A stretch of 64,000 nucleotides of DNA from the NCBI RefSeq assembly GCF_009498035.1, contig NZ_CP034550.1, forward strand, positions 2,976,001-3,040,000, read 5' to 3'. Numbering within the stretch: the first letter of the stretch is position 1; every line of letters begins with the position of its first letter. Shown here piece after piece: positions 25,946 through 35,385 of this stretch. The stretch is from Saccharothrix syringae. GTDB lineage: Bacteria > Actinomycetota > Actinomycetes > Mycobacteriales > Pseudonocardiaceae. A program made the position numbers and the translations under genes. Below the pieces are notes generated by a model. The model ran no database searches. It worked only from the letters and a program-made list of their open reading frames with translations, and was not told the DNA's origin.

Positions 25946-26485
25946 CTACCCGCCCGAACGGGAGGACCCGACAGGCGGGAGCAGGCGCCCGACCGCCCGG
26001 AGCAGCGCCCGGAACTCCACCCCGTTCGGTCGCACGCGCAGGCCGGCGTACAGGAACGCGTCCGCGTGCTCCACCATCCGGACGATCCCGCCGCCCTCGA
26101 CGTCGAACCTGGTCACGTAGCTGTTGCGGTAGGGCTTGCCGGTGCGGGCGACGACCATGTCCCCCTTGCCGCAGAAGAAGATCCCGCGCGCCGACGCGGT
26201 CCACCCGTGGTCGCGCCAGGCGAGCGGGGTGAACTTGTCGAACAGCGCTCCCGTGTAGGCGAGCACCTCCGCCCGGCCCCTGAGGTCGGCGACGCAGATC
26301 CCCTTCCCCCGGCCGGCGATGACGTCGGCGACGCCGTCCGGTGTCCTGGTCCTGCGGGAGTGCACGAACAACTGCCGCACGTCGGGCGCCAGCGTCGCCG
26401 CGACGGCGTCGAGGTCCTTCGCCTCGACCGCGCGGACGAACTCCCGGGCCGGTTCGAGCGCTGCCGCCGGTTCGGGGGTGGTCAT
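25946..26485 (-). CDS. SnoaL-like / NTF2-fold protein
   Basis: 179 residues. N-terminal helix EPAREFVRAVEAKDLDAVAATLAPDVRQLF is the standard opening of SnoaL-like domains, followed by VLAYTGALFDKFTPLAW, GDMVVARTGKPYRNSYVTRF and GGGIVRMVEHADAFLYA. Such folds serve as small isomerases, cyclases or binding proteins; the substrate cannot be read from sequence. ATG 26485 follows a GAGGGGGTG stretch. Divergent from an MmyB-type XRE regulator across 193 bp, an arrangement in which the regulator often controls its neighbour. Confidence 0.78.
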   Translation of the reverse strand: MTTPEPAAALEPAREFVRAVEAKDLDAVAATLAPDVRQLFVHSRRTRTPDGVADVIAGRGKGICVADLRGRAEVLAYTGALFDKFTPLAWRDHGWTASARGIFFCGKGDMVVARTGKPYRNSYVTRFDVEGGGIVRMVEHADAFLYAGLRVRPNGVEFRALLRAVGRLLPPVGSSRSGG

Positions 26486-26678
26486 GCGCCCACCCCCTCG
26501 TCGAACCCCGGGCAGACGCACCCCGGGCAGACGAACTCCGCGCTGTCATCGTCGTGCCGCGGCCACATCCGCTCGCGGCGGTACCCACCGGTCATGGTCC
26601 TGAACCTGCGGGAAGCCGTGCGCGCGGGGAAGACCCCGCCGAGCCTGGTACCGGCAGGGCCACCCGGCGCCGGGCACA

Positions 26679-27485
26679 ATGGCGCACGTGCCGAACGACG
26701 ACCGGACGGCGTTCGGGGAGTACCTGCGCCGTCGCCGAGCAGCGATCACCCCGCCGGAACGCCCCGGCCGGGCCCGCACCCCGGCGCGGCGGGTACCGGG
26801 CCTGCGGCGGCAGGAGGTCGCCGAGATCGCGGGGATCTCCGTCGAGTACTACACCCGGCTCGAACAGGGCAGGGCGCCCCGTCCTTCCCGCGAGGTCATC
26901 GCCGCCCTCGCACGGGCGCTCGAACTCTCGGGAGCCGAGCGGGACCACGTGTTCCGGCTCGCGGGCGAGCCGCCTCCCGGACCCCGGTCACCGGGTGCCG
27001 CGATCCGCCCGGGCCTGCTGCGGATGCTGCGCGACCTGGACGACAGCATGCCGGTCACGGTGCACGACGGCCGGTTGGACCTGCTGGCCCTCAACGCGGC
27101 CTCCGCCGACCTGCTCCGACCGCTCGCCACCGCCGGCCCCTACCGGCGCAACATCGCCTACCAGGTCTTCACCGCCACGGCGCTGCCCGACCTGCTCGGC
27201 GACGAGGGCGCGGACCAGCTCACCAGGGTCGCGGCGGCCGAGCTGCGCACGGCACTGGGCCGGTACCCCGACGACCACTACCTGCGGTCCCTGCACACCG
27301 AGCTCACCGCGACCAGCGCGACCTTCCGCGACCGCTGGGAGCGGGGCGAGGTCGCGGCGTGGCGATCCGCGGTGAAGCGCATCCGCCACCCGGACCGCGG
27401 CTGGCTGAACTTCGGCATCGAGATGCTCCACGACCCCGAACGGGACCACTGGGTCATGCTCTACACCCCTCGAGACCCGGCCTGA
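26679..27485 (+). CDS. XRE-family regulator with MmyB-like ligand-binding domain
   Basis: 268 residues. HTH about 10-90 (FGEYLRRRRAAITP, RVPGLRRQEVAEIAGISVEY then YTRLEQGR), then the MmyB-like PAS-type domain about 100-265 (LLRMLRDLDDSMPVTVHDGR, LDLLALNAASADLL, RNIAYQVFTA, HPDRGWLNFGIEML). This domain is known to bind a fatty-acid-like ligand in the one structure I am aware of. ATG 26679 or GTG 26688 are both possible. No clear ribosome binding site is present, so a leaderless message is likely. Probable target: the divergent SnoaL-like gene. Confidence 0.88.
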   Translation: MAHVPNDDRTAFGEYLRRRRAAITPPERPGRARTPARRVPGLRRQEVAEIAGISVEYYTRLEQGRAPRPSREVIAALARALELSGAERDHVFRLAGEPPPGPRSPGAAIRPGLLRMLRDLDDSMPVTVHDGRLDLLALNAASADLLRPLATAGPYRRNIAYQVFTATALPDLLGDEGADQLTRVAAAELRTALGRYPDDHYLRSLHTELTATSATFRDRWERGEVAAWRSAVKRIRHPDRGWLNFGIEMLHDPERDHWVMLYTPRDPA

Positions 27486-27583
27486 AGGCGCGGCACCCGG
27501 CCGTGCCGCGCGACCGGGTCCACTGGGCGGATCCTCGTACCGGCGGGGTGCGGGCAGCACTGGCCCTGATCAGCCGACGCACC

Positions 27584-28522
27584 TCACTCCGGGGAAGCTT
27601 CCCCGCCCTGCCAGGGCTCGGTCGCCCGCCAGGTCTCCAGCGACGACGCCAGGCCGTCGGCCAGCAGCGGGAGCTGCGGGACCAGCGCCACGCAGGCGAC
27701 CACCTGCAGGTCGCGCAAGCGCTCCATGGCGCGCAGCACGCCGGTGTCGACCGCCCGCAGGCCCAGATCGGCCGCGGCGGCGTTGTAGGCGGAGATCGCC
27801 TCCTCGCCCGTGTGCGCGAGGTCCCACTCGACCGGGGCGACGCCGACGTGCTCGTAGTCGGAGTACAGCACGGAGTCGGCGGTCTCGATCAGGTTGTAGT
27901 ACGGGGCGTCGCCGTGCACCACCTGGACCGGGACGCCGGGGAACGCCCGCGCGAAAGCGGCGGGCGACGCGATGGCGGGCGAGAGCACGGCCCACTCGGC
28001 GCGGGCGCGGGCCAGGTCGGCGGCGGGCAGCAGGTCTTCACGACCTTCGAGGTCGTCGAAGGCGAGGTCGACGTACCCCTGCATCCCCGGGAAGAAGCCG
28101 GTCCCGCCCGGGTACTCGGCCAGGACCGCGTGCAGGCGGGCGACCGCGGGCATCCGCCTGACCGCGTCGTAGTCGTTGGGGAGCACGCCCTCGACCTTCT
28201 CCCAGAAGGTCATGGTGAAACCGTCGCGCTCGACGGGCTCCGCCGGGACGAGTCCACTCGGCACGACGGTCGGCTCGCCGCGCGACGCCAGCCACCTCGA
28301 CACGTCCAGCTCCGTGCGCTGGAAGCCCGCCGAGGTGGTGCCGCGCGGGGTCACCACCGGCACGCGCGCGACGACCGGCGACGGTGCGAGGTCCACCACC
28401 ACCGAGAAGACGTCGTACAGGACCTTCGCCTCGGACGCGTCCAGCCCCAGCGCCGTCGCGGCCGCGACGGCGGCGTCGCGGGCGCGTTGCGAGCGGGCGG
28501 TGCGTTCTTCCTCGGTGATCAT
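27584..28522 (-). CDS. Aminoglycoside-phosphotransferase-fold kinase
   Basis: 312 residues. The catalytic loop VQVVHGDAPYYNLIET (HGD....N) and the metal-binding segment VLYSDYEHVGVAPVEWDLA are intact. The N-lobe includes VVARVPVVTPRGTTSAGFQR and a helix with ELDVSRWLASRG. These kinases phosphorylate small molecules such as antibiotics, choline-like amines or homoserine. The substrate here is not evident and resistance should not be assumed. ATG 28522 was chosen; GTG 28531 is an alternative. It stands alone, with no obvious operon partner. Confidence 0.82.
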   Translation of the reverse strand: MITEEERTARSQRARDAAVAAATALGLDASEAKVLYDVFSVVVDLAPSPVVARVPVVTPRGTTSAGFQRTELDVSRWLASRGEPTVVPSGLVPAEPVERDGFTMTFWEKVEGVLPNDYDAVRRMPAVARLHAVLAEYPGGTGFFPGMQGYVDLAFDDLEGREDLLPAADLARARAEWAVLSPAIASPAAFARAFPGVPVQVVHGDAPYYNLIETADSVLYSDYEHVGVAPVEWDLAHTGEEAISAYNAAAADLGLRAVDTGVLRAMERLRDLQVVACVALVPQLPLLADGLASSLETWRATEPWQGGEASPE

Positions 28523-29166
28523 GAACGCCACTCTAAACGCCGTCCCGACGGTCCCCACCGCCCGACGTCCTGGTGCTGCGGCCGCGGGGTCGGTTCCGGC
28601 TCTGTGGCGTGCCCGACGAACGGCCTGCTCCCGGGACCGCTGTCGAACACCTCCCGGTCGCGCGGTTCGTCACGACGCACCTCCAGGCCGGTGACATCGG
28701 CACACCGGCGGGGTTGCCCCGGTCATGCCTGCGGACCCCTCGGCCGGCGCGACGGACTCCAGGTGGCGGACACCGCGCGGGGGAGCGCCGACCCGGCTGG
28801 CGATCAGCGGTCCTGGGACCGCCTCGCGCAGGTAGCCGAGGAAGCCGATGACCTCGAACAGCTCCCCGCGGCCGAGTTTCGTCTGGAGGTCCGGCGACCG
28901 GGGCGTCGACGGACTTCCCGCGAGCGAGCACGCGACCGCGACACCGGCCACTCTCGACTCCTGCCGCGTGCCGGTGCACCTCGGCACTGGCACGCGGCAG
29001 GCCGCGGACGATCCGACAGGGCGGCAGCACACCACCGGCCCGGCCCCTGGTCGTCCCGCGGCCACGGGTGTGCGGCGCGGTCACCCCGGCGACCGTGAAC
29101 GCCACCGCCGCCCCGCCGACCGGGTCGAGGTCTTCACGTCGCCGAAGACGCCGGTCCCCTGGGGAA
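28523..29166. other. Gene-poor region with a dispersed repeat and unrecognised coding debris
   Basis: About 640 bp without a convincing gene. A leftward frame (28670-29065) contains a protein-like stretch LGRGELFEVIGFLGYLREAV, but frame continuity, start and family are unclear; it may be a decayed gene. The segment 28690-28740 recurs near 36515. Confidence 0.4.
28690..28740. repeat. Dispersed 50-bp repeat, copy 1
   Basis: It aligns with 36515-36566 at roughly 80 % by eye, starting GGTGACATCGGCA and including ACCGGCGG.GTT. Read leftward, both copies can form a small CGGGG/CCCCG-type hairpin. Origin unknown; it may be the end of a lost mobile element. Confidence 0.5.
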
Positions 29167-29667
29167 CTACCGCGACACCACGCCGGCGGGCGCGAGGGAG
29201 AGGCCGATCCGGCTGAGCACCCGCGAGGCGTTGTTGTTCGCCGGCGCGACCGAACCGAACAGCGCGCGGATCCGCTGCCACTCCGGGATGGAGGTCGTGA
29301 ACGGCGTCGCCCCCTCGCCGTGGCTGCCCGTGCCGAACGGTCCGTGGACCTCGCCGCGGCGGGTCCTGAAGGTGATCGTCAGGACGTAGTCGCCGCCGAA
29401 CCACCTGCCGTACTCGCCGGAGACCTCGACGATCGGGTCGTCCGGGTCGATCGGCACCTCGCCGACCAGGCCCGTGTTCGGGGGGATGCCGAGCCCGCCG
29501 TGCTCGTCGAGTTCCACGTCGACGTGCACCGCGGTGACGCAGTCGACCACGTCGCCCGACCGGAGCACCAGCTTGGTGAGCGGCTTGCCCTGCGCCTCCA
29601 GCTCCAAGGCCCGCGCGGTGTCGTCGAAGTACCCCGCGCCGACCGTGCTCAACGTGCTCTGCGTCAT
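29167..29667 (-). CDS. Jacalin-like lectin-fold protein
   Basis: 166 residues. The middle and C-terminal part has the jacalin-like pattern: DDPIVEVSGEYGRWFGGDYV, LTITFRTRRGEVHGPFGTGS, GEGATPFTTSIP, ending in IRALFGSVAP. No signal peptide is visible. Starts 15 bp after the PEP-utilising-enzyme-like gene, so the two are probably co-transcribed. Jacalin-type folds bind sugars, but not all members keep binding residues and no ligand is inferred. Confidence 0.62.
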   Translation of the reverse strand: MTQSTLSTVGAGYFDDTARALELEAQGKPLTKLVLRSGDVVDCVTAVHVDVELDEHGGLGIPPNTGLVGEVPIDPDDPIVEVSGEYGRWFGGDYVLTITFRTRRGEVHGPFGTGSHGEGATPFTTSIPEWQRIRALFGSVAPANNNASRVLSRIGLSLAPAGVVSR

Positions 29668-29682
29668 GACGGACGCTCCTCT

Positions 29683-31248
29683 CTACTCGGTGGACAGGTG
29701 GACGGTTCCGGCGGAGCCGTCCACGACGACGGCCTGGCCGTCGTGCACTCGGCTGGTCCCGTCACCGGTCGCGACGACCGCGGGAACCCGGAATTCGCGG
29801 GCGATGATCGCGGAGTGGGACAGCGGTCCGCCCCGGTCGGTGACGAGCGCGCCCGCGCGGCCGAGCAGGACCGACCAGACCGGCGGGAGCACCGGGCACA
29901 CGATGACGTCGCCGGGGCGCAGCTTCGCGAAGTCCCGGTCGTCGCGGATCACCCGCGCCGGACCGCCGTAACGGCCCGGCGACGCCGGGATCCCGGTGAT
30001 CGTCGTGCTCCCGCGCGCGTGGGTGCGGACGTTGCCGGCGGGCGCGGCGATCTGCTCCAGGGCCCACCGGAACGCCTCGTTCACGCGTCGAACGGGCTCG
30101 GGCAACGCCTCCAGCGGTGGTGGGGGCGCCGGAACGCCGTAGCTCGGGGGACCCGGGTGGGCCAACGCCCAGTCCCGCTCACGGCGGAACCGCCCGGCGA
30201 CAGCCCGTGGGTCGGTCCCACCGCGCAACGCGGCGAGCATGTCCGGCACTTCCAGGAAGAAGACGTCGTCGGGGTCGTCGAGCGCGTTCCGCGCGACGAG
30301 CCGACGACCGGCTTCCAGCGCCGCGGCGCGGAGCAGCGCGAGCGGTGTGCTGATCGTCAGGAACTCGTTCTCCTCGCGCACCGGGTAGGCCGCACGGGCG
30401 CGGGCGAAGTCCGCCTCGAACCGCGTGCCGCCGACCGCCGCGCGTGCGGAGGCCGGGAGCGGTTCCGCGGCCGAGTCCGCCTCGGCGGGATCGCGCCGCC
30501 GCCGAGTGCGCGCGAGGTCCCGCAGGACATCCGGCAGCTCGGCGAGCGTCGGGTCGGCGAGGTCGTAGGTCAGCGCCCGATGTCCGTACCGCCGCACGTA
30601 GTCCTCGGGCGCGAGGGCTTCCAGTGCCCGCGCGGGCTCGGTCGAGCTCGTGGAGCCGCCCACCAGCAGGTCGGTGCTGCGCCCGGGCTCCCAGCCGAGG
30701 AGTTCGCGGCAGGTGAGCTCGAACGTGCCGAGCGCCACGACCACCGCGCCCCACAACCGGAAGTGGATCAGGCACCCGTCGTCGCCGAGCGCGAGCGCGG
30801 TCCCGTAGTGCCCGGCGAGCCCCTCGTCGGTCAGGGCGTCGAGGTCGACGCGGCGCAGGGCGTCGATCCGCGCCGACAGCCCGCCGCGCCACTCGTCGTG
30901 CCAGCGGCGCACGAGCCTGCCCGCCACGTCGGTCTCCACCGCGTTGACGCAGGCGCGGATCCGGCGCCGCACTTCGGGGATCGTCCGGTACAGCTCCGGC
31001 GTCAACGAGGCGGGCGGCGGCGGGCCGACCTTGTCCACGAGCGGGACCACGCGCAGGTACAGCCAGCCGCCGATCTCCTGGACGTCCAGCGTGTCGAACA
31101 GGAACCCCATCTCCTCGGCCACCACCCGCAGCCACTCCCGGTGCCGCCAGAACGGCCTGGTCAGAGGCGTTACCGGGGACGGGGCGTGGCTTGCTTCCCT
31201 GATCCAGAAACCAGGGGGCGGGTCGATGGGCACTTCCGCGGTCGACAT
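29683..31248 (-). CDS. PEP-utilising-enzyme-like protein with swivelling His domain, no ATP-grasp domain
   Basis: 521 residues. The C-terminal 90 residues are the phosphohistidine swivelling domain: GIPASPGRYGGPARVI, LRPGDVIVCPVLPPVWSVLL, and the phospho-acceptor H478 in DRGGPLSHSAIIAREF, then VPAVVATGDGTSRVHDGQAV. The preceding 400 residues resemble the central substrate-binding region of rifampin-phosphotransferase-like proteins (PLTRPFWRHREWLRVVAEEM, FDTLDVQEIGGWLYLRVVP). The N-terminal ATP-binding domain of that family is absent and no separate ATP-grasp gene is nearby. Preceded 44 bp upstream by a LAL regulator gene in the same direction and followed by a jacalin-like gene. Confidence 0.78.
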   Translation of the reverse strand: MSTAEVPIDPPPGFWIREASHAPSPVTPLTRPFWRHREWLRVVAEEMGFLFDTLDVQEIGGWLYLRVVPLVDKVGPPPPASLTPELYRTIPEVRRRIRACVNAVETDVAGRLVRRWHDEWRGGLSARIDALRRVDLDALTDEGLAGHYGTALALGDDGCLIHFRLWGAVVVALGTFELTCRELLGWEPGRSTDLLVGGSTSSTEPARALEALAPEDYVRRYGHRALTYDLADPTLAELPDVLRDLARTRRRRDPAEADSAAEPLPASARAAVGGTRFEADFARARAAYPVREENEFLTISTPLALLRAAALEAGRRLVARNALDDPDDVFFLEVPDMLAALRGGTDPRAVAGRFRRERDWALAHPGPPSYGVPAPPPPLEALPEPVRRVNEAFRWALEQIAAPAGNVRTHARGSTTITGIPASPGRYGGPARVIRDDRDFAKLRPGDVIVCPVLPPVWSVLLGRAGALVTDRGGPLSHSAIIAREFRVPAVVATGDGTSRVHDGQAVVVDGSAGTVHLSTE

Positions 31249-31292
31249 GGACCCAGCATGGGGAAGACCTCACGGGCACACCATCGGTCGGA

Positions 31293-34175
31293 CTACGTAC
31301 CGGCACGGCGGGATTGCGTATCGGCGGCCCGTTCGGCGACGTACCGGGCGAGCTCCCGGCGTGACCTCAGGCCGAGCCGCCGGTAGATCTTCTCCAGGTG
31401 CGTGGTCACCGTGCGCGGGCTGAGGAACAGCCGCCGGGCCACCGCGGCGTTGGACAGGCCCTGCGCCACCAGCCAGGCGACCTCGGCCTCACGTGCGCTC
31501 AGCTCGCCGGCAGGCCGGTCCTTGGGCTTCGGCCGCACGCCCAGGTCGCGCAACAACCTCCGGGCCTCGGCGGACTTCGGCGCGGCGTCGAGGTCGTCGA
31601 AGGTCGCCAGCGCGCGGTTCGCGAACGCGACGGCGGCGGCCGGGTCGGTCTTCGCCGACGCGGCCGCCCGGTCCAACCGGCAGGCAGCCGCGTCGAACGG
31701 CAACCCCAGCTCTTCGAGCGCGGTCGCCGCCTTCGTGAGGAGACCGACGCCGTCCGGACCCGCGGCCAGGCCGCGCAACCGGTCGGCGACGGCCGCGGCG
31801 TACGGGAACCCCAGGGCGCGGAGGTCCGCGGCCACCCTGCCCACCTCGTCGTGGTCCCGCGCCAGCACGGCCAGCTCGCCCCGGACTCCCAGGTGCAGGA
31901 CCGGGAGCGCGTACGGCCCGGTCCGCGGCACGAGCGCGGTCGCGCCGGCCAGGTCGCGGCGAGCCAGCGCGACCTGCGCGGCGATCACGTCGATCAACCG
32001 CCCGAGCCGCCGGTCGCGGTAGTTCGCGGACGCCTCGGTCAGGCACGTCTCGGCGTCGTCGACGTCACCGCGGTGCACCAGCACCATCGCCCGAGCGGCC
32101 AGCGCCAGTGAGATCCCGCGTGGGACGCCGAACCTGTGCCCCAGGGCCAACGCCTTGTCGGCCAGGGCGAGCGCGCTGTCCCACGAGCCGGCTTGGAACT
32201 GCGCGACACCGCAGAACGCCGTCGGCAGCACCTCCAGCATCGGCAGGTCCGCCGCCCGCGCCTGCTCGACGGCCAGGTCGACCCGCCGCGCGACGGCGGC
32301 GTGCTCGCCGCGCCCGAGCGCGGTGCCGAGCGAGATCAGCTGCAACGTGGTGGCGAACCCGGCACCGCCGTCGGCGGCGACCGCGGCGATCGCCTCGTCC
32401 ACTTCGGACTCGTCCACGGTTCCGGTGCCGTACCCGGTGAGCTCCAGCCTGCCGTAGCGGGCGAGGGCGGACGCCCTCCGGTTCCCCGAACGCGCCGCGA
32501 CCCGCTCCAGCTCGGCGACCTCGGCGGCGACCGCGGGCAACTCGTCCCGGCGGGTGTGCAGCACCAGGGCGACCTGCGCGATGTCGACCCTCAGCCCGGT
32601 CGCGTCGAGACCACGCAGCGCTTCCACGGCCTGGGCCAGGTGGTCCCGGGCCTCGGTCAACCGCCCGGCGTCCGTCTCGACCTGGGCGAGCCGCAGGAGG
32701 CGGTGGGACCGCTCGCGCGGGTCGGCCGCGCGGGTCGCCGCGTCCCACCAGGCCGCGGCGGCCTCCTCGGCGCGACCCGCGAACGACGCGGACTCGGCGA
32801 GCAAGGTCAGCAGCCACGGCACGAGGTCGTCACGGCCGAGGCGACCGGCCAGTGCCAGCGCGCTCCGCGCGTGCTGGACGCCCTCGGTGCCCGCCCGCCG
32901 GGCCGCCGCGTGTTCCGCGCCCCTCGCGAGGACTTCCAACGCCCGTGCCGGTTCGACGGCGGCACCCGCTCTGCCGACGTGGTGGGCGAGACGGCTCGCG
33001 TCCACGTGCCCTCGCCGGACGATCGCGTCGGCCGCGGCCGCGTGACGTGCCTGGCGCACGGAGGGCGGGAGGCGGGCGTACACCGCCTCGGCCAGCAGCG
33101 GGTGGGCAGCCCGGTACAGCACTTCACCGTCGACGAGTTCCTCCACCACCAAGCCGGCCAGGCGCAGGCTCGCCAACCGGTCGGCCACCTCGGGCACGTC
33201 CGCGCACACCCCGGCGAGGACGTCGAGGGTCGCGACGTCCGCGCAGACGCCGACCGCCTCCAGCACCGCCCGGTCCGCCGAGTCCAGGCCGTCCACCCGG
33301 TCCCGCAACAACTCCACGACGCTCGCCGGCACCGCGTCCACCGCGTCCGGCCCCAGCACCCAGCGGCCCGCGCTGCGGAACAAACGTCCGCTCCCGCGCA
33401 ACGCCCGCACCAACTCCCGCACGAACAGCGGCACGCCGCGGGTCCTGTCCGCCAGCAGGTCCACCACCGGCGCCGGCGGCGAGTCGCCGAGCAACTCGGC
33501 CACCATGGCGGCCACGCCCTCCGGACCCAGCGGCCGCAGCGGGAGGTCCACCACCCACTCGCCACGCCGCAAGGACGCCAGCGCCGCCCGCACGCCGGCG
33601 CCCGCCTCGCTCGGGCGGTAGGTCAGCACCAGCAGGCACGACGTGCGCGCGATCGCGCGGCCCAGGTAGTGCAGCACGTCGACCGAGCTCGGATCGGCCC
33701 AGTGCAGGTCGTCCACGAGCATCGCGACCGGCCGGCGTTCCGCCGCACCGGCCACCAGCGAAGCGATCGCCTCGAACAGGCGGGTGCGCTCCAGCGCGGC
33801 GTCCCCCGACCGGGGCGCCGACCAGGGCAAACCCCCGAACAGCCGGGCGAGGTCCGGCGGCCCGTCGGCAGCGGCCTCGCGGACCAGCGGGCGCAACGCC
33901 TCCACGACCGGCGCGTAGGACAGGTCCGACTGGTAGGCGCACGCCGTGCCGCACAGCCGGCGGAACCCGCGCTCCTCCGCCCTGGCCAGGAACTCGCCGG
34001 CCAGCCGCGACTTCCCGACCCCGGGCTCACCGGCCACCGCGACGACCCGCCCGACGCCGCTCGCGACCTCGGCCAGCACCTCCTCGAAGGCCACCACCTC
34101 ACGCCGACGGCCGATCAGAGCACCCACCTGGCCCCCTCGCGGCACGCCCTCCGGTGCAACCAGCCGAACCAGCAT
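31293..34175 (-). CDS. LAL-type (large ATP-binding LuxR family) transcriptional regulator
   Basis: About 960 residues from ATG 34175; the frame stays open to 34364 but the conserved part begins with LIGRRREVVAFEEVLAEV. AAA-type ATPase: Walker A AGEPGVGKSRL (about 48-58), Walker B PVAMLVDDLHWADPSSVDVL, then LVLTYRPSEAGAG. The middle is helical and TPR-like. The C-terminal LuxR HTH reads LSAREAEVAWLVAQGLSNAA then RRLFLSPRTVTTHLEKIYRR. LAL proteins commonly activate metabolic or antibiotic gene clusters. The next gene downstream starts 44 bp after its stop, which suggests a regulator-target operon. Confidence 0.9.
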   Translation of the reverse strand: MLVRLVAPEGVPRGGQVGALIGRRREVVAFEEVLAEVASGVGRVVAVAGEPGVGKSRLAGEFLARAEERGFRRLCGTACAYQSDLSYAPVVEALRPLVREAAADGPPDLARLFGGLPWSAPRSGDAALERTRLFEAIASLVAGAAERRPVAMLVDDLHWADPSSVDVLHYLGRAIARTSCLLVLTYRPSEAGAGVRAALASLRRGEWVVDLPLRPLGPEGVAAMVAELLGDSPPAPVVDLLADRTRGVPLFVRELVRALRGSGRLFRSAGRWVLGPDAVDAVPASVVELLRDRVDGLDSADRAVLEAVGVCADVATLDVLAGVCADVPEVADRLASLRLAGLVVEELVDGEVLYRAAHPLLAEAVYARLPPSVRQARHAAAADAIVRRGHVDASRLAHHVGRAGAAVEPARALEVLARGAEHAAARRAGTEGVQHARSALALAGRLGRDDLVPWLLTLLAESASFAGRAEEAAAAWWDAATRAADPRERSHRLLRLAQVETDAGRLTEARDHLAQAVEALRGLDATGLRVDIAQVALVLHTRRDELPAVAAEVAELERVAARSGNRRASALARYGRLELTGYGTGTVDESEVDEAIAAVAADGGAGFATTLQLISLGTALGRGEHAAVARRVDLAVEQARAADLPMLEVLPTAFCGVAQFQAGSWDSALALADKALALGHRFGVPRGISLALAARAMVLVHRGDVDDAETCLTEASANYRDRRLGRLIDVIAAQVALARRDLAGATALVPRTGPYALPVLHLGVRGELAVLARDHDEVGRVAADLRALGFPYAAAVADRLRGLAAGPDGVGLLTKAATALEELGLPFDAAACRLDRAAASAKTDPAAAVAFANRALATFDDLDAAPKSAEARRLLRDLGVRPKPKDRPAGELSAREAEVAWLVAQGLSNAAVARRLFLSPRTVTTHLEKIYRRLGLRSRRELARYVAERAADTQSRRAGT

Positions 34176-34487
34176 GCCGACCACCGGCCGCACCGGCCAG
34201 TGCCCGTCGCGTGAAATCAGCGGAACGGCCCAGCTGGACGAGGCCGCACCAGCGCGGACCCCGAGCACCCACGACGGGCGGCCGCACACCGGGGCCGACC
34301 CCCGTCCGCGCATCCCGATCGTCGCCGAAGCGGTGGCCCGGCCCGGGGTGCCGGAGGTGCTCACGGAGCCGGTCGCGCCGGATCGCCGGCCGGATGCCCG
34401 CCTCGACAGCGCGCAACCGAGGTCGTCCGCGTGTCCGGCACGGCGCTCGCACCGCGTCCCGGTTCCCCCGTACGCGATCTTCGCGAA
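34176..34487. other. Intergenic between phoU and the LAL gene
   Basis: About 310 bp. It holds the LAL promoter region or a longer N-terminus of that protein. No separate gene is seen. Confidence 0.45.
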
Positions 34488-35234
34488 TCACCGCTGCGTG
34501 GTGACGACGTTCGTGCCGCAGGTCGGAGAAGTGTCGGGAACCGCGCCGGGGCCCGTCCGGTCGGCTGCGGCGGGGCTGGTCGTACCGGTGTGCTCACCGG
34601 TGGTCCCGGCGGGTGCCGTGGTGCCGCGGTGGGCGATCGTGACGGCGTGATCGGCGAAGCGCTCGTAGTTCCGGCTCAGGAGCACGGCGTCGACCGCGGC
34701 GGGGACACCGTGGGACCACCCCTGGTAGGACAGCACCGGGAACAGGGACCGGTGCAGCGCGTCGATCTCGTCGTCGGCGTGGGCCAGGGCGGTGCCGAGC
34801 ACGGGATCCGGTTCGCGCACGAGGTGTGCCGCGGTCCCCGCCATGCGGACCGCGAGGTTGCCCATCTGCGCGAACCTGTTGTGCAGCAGGTTCGGGAGCA
34901 CGGGGCGTGGGTGTCGGCGCAGCACGCAGGCGGCGATGTGGTGTGCGAGGTCGCCCATGCGCTCGGCGTCCTCGGCGCCGCGCAGCACCGACAGCACCAA
35001 CCCCAGGTCGCCGCCGACCGGGGTCCGGGCGGAGAGCAGGACGTGCGCGTCGTGCTGGGCGTTGTCGCGTGCCCGGTCGAGGACCGGGTCGTCGGCGACG
35101 ACCCGGTGCGCCAAGGTCGGGTCGTTGTCCAGCAGGGCCCGGGTGGCGCGACGCAGCGCGAGTCCGGCGAGGTCGCACATGCGGGCCAGTTGCAGCACCA
35201 GCACGTCCTGCCTGTGGCGGAAAGCGTCGCGCAT
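34488..35234 (-). CDS. phoU: PhoU-like phosphate signalling protein
   Basis: 248 residues. Two PhoU-type helical repeats: FRHRQDVLVLQLARMCDLAG, VVADDPVLDRARDNAQHDAH, LVLSVLRGAEDAERMGDLAH, and in the second half NLAVRMAGTAAHLV, HADDEIDALHRSLF and NYERFADHAVTIAHR. E/D..D metal-binding motifs of PhoU (EDAERMGDLA, YERFADHA) are intact. The last 45 residues are a Thr/Pro/Gly-rich tail not usual in the family. ATG 35234 has GAGGGG upstream. No pst genes are nearby. A phoD-like gene lies 13 kb away. Confidence 0.9.
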   Translation of the reverse strand: MRDAFRHRQDVLVLQLARMCDLAGLALRRATRALLDNDPTLAHRVVADDPVLDRARDNAQHDAHVLLSARTPVGGDLGLVLSVLRGAEDAERMGDLAHHIAACVLRRHPRPVLPNLLHNRFAQMGNLAVRMAGTAAHLVREPDPVLGTALAHADDEIDALHRSLFPVLSYQGWSHGVPAAVDAVLLSRNYERFADHAVTIAHRGTTAPAGTTGEHTGTTSPAAADRTGPGAVPDTSPTCGTNVVTTQR

Positions 35235-35385
35235 CGCACCACCCCTCGGACGCGGGTCGAAAGGCTCCGGCGGGAAGTGGACCGCCGGCGTGCCCCGCAC
35301 GCACGCCGCGCTCGCCACGCCCGTGTTCGATCCAAGGTCGTCGCCGGGCATGCGGCAAGGGGTGGGCAGGCGAACTTACGCGTTC

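Noticed and set aside
27584..28522. Antibiotic resistance gene (aminoglycoside kinase)
   Set aside because: The APH fold is clear but covers many substrates; nothing nearby supports a resistance role.
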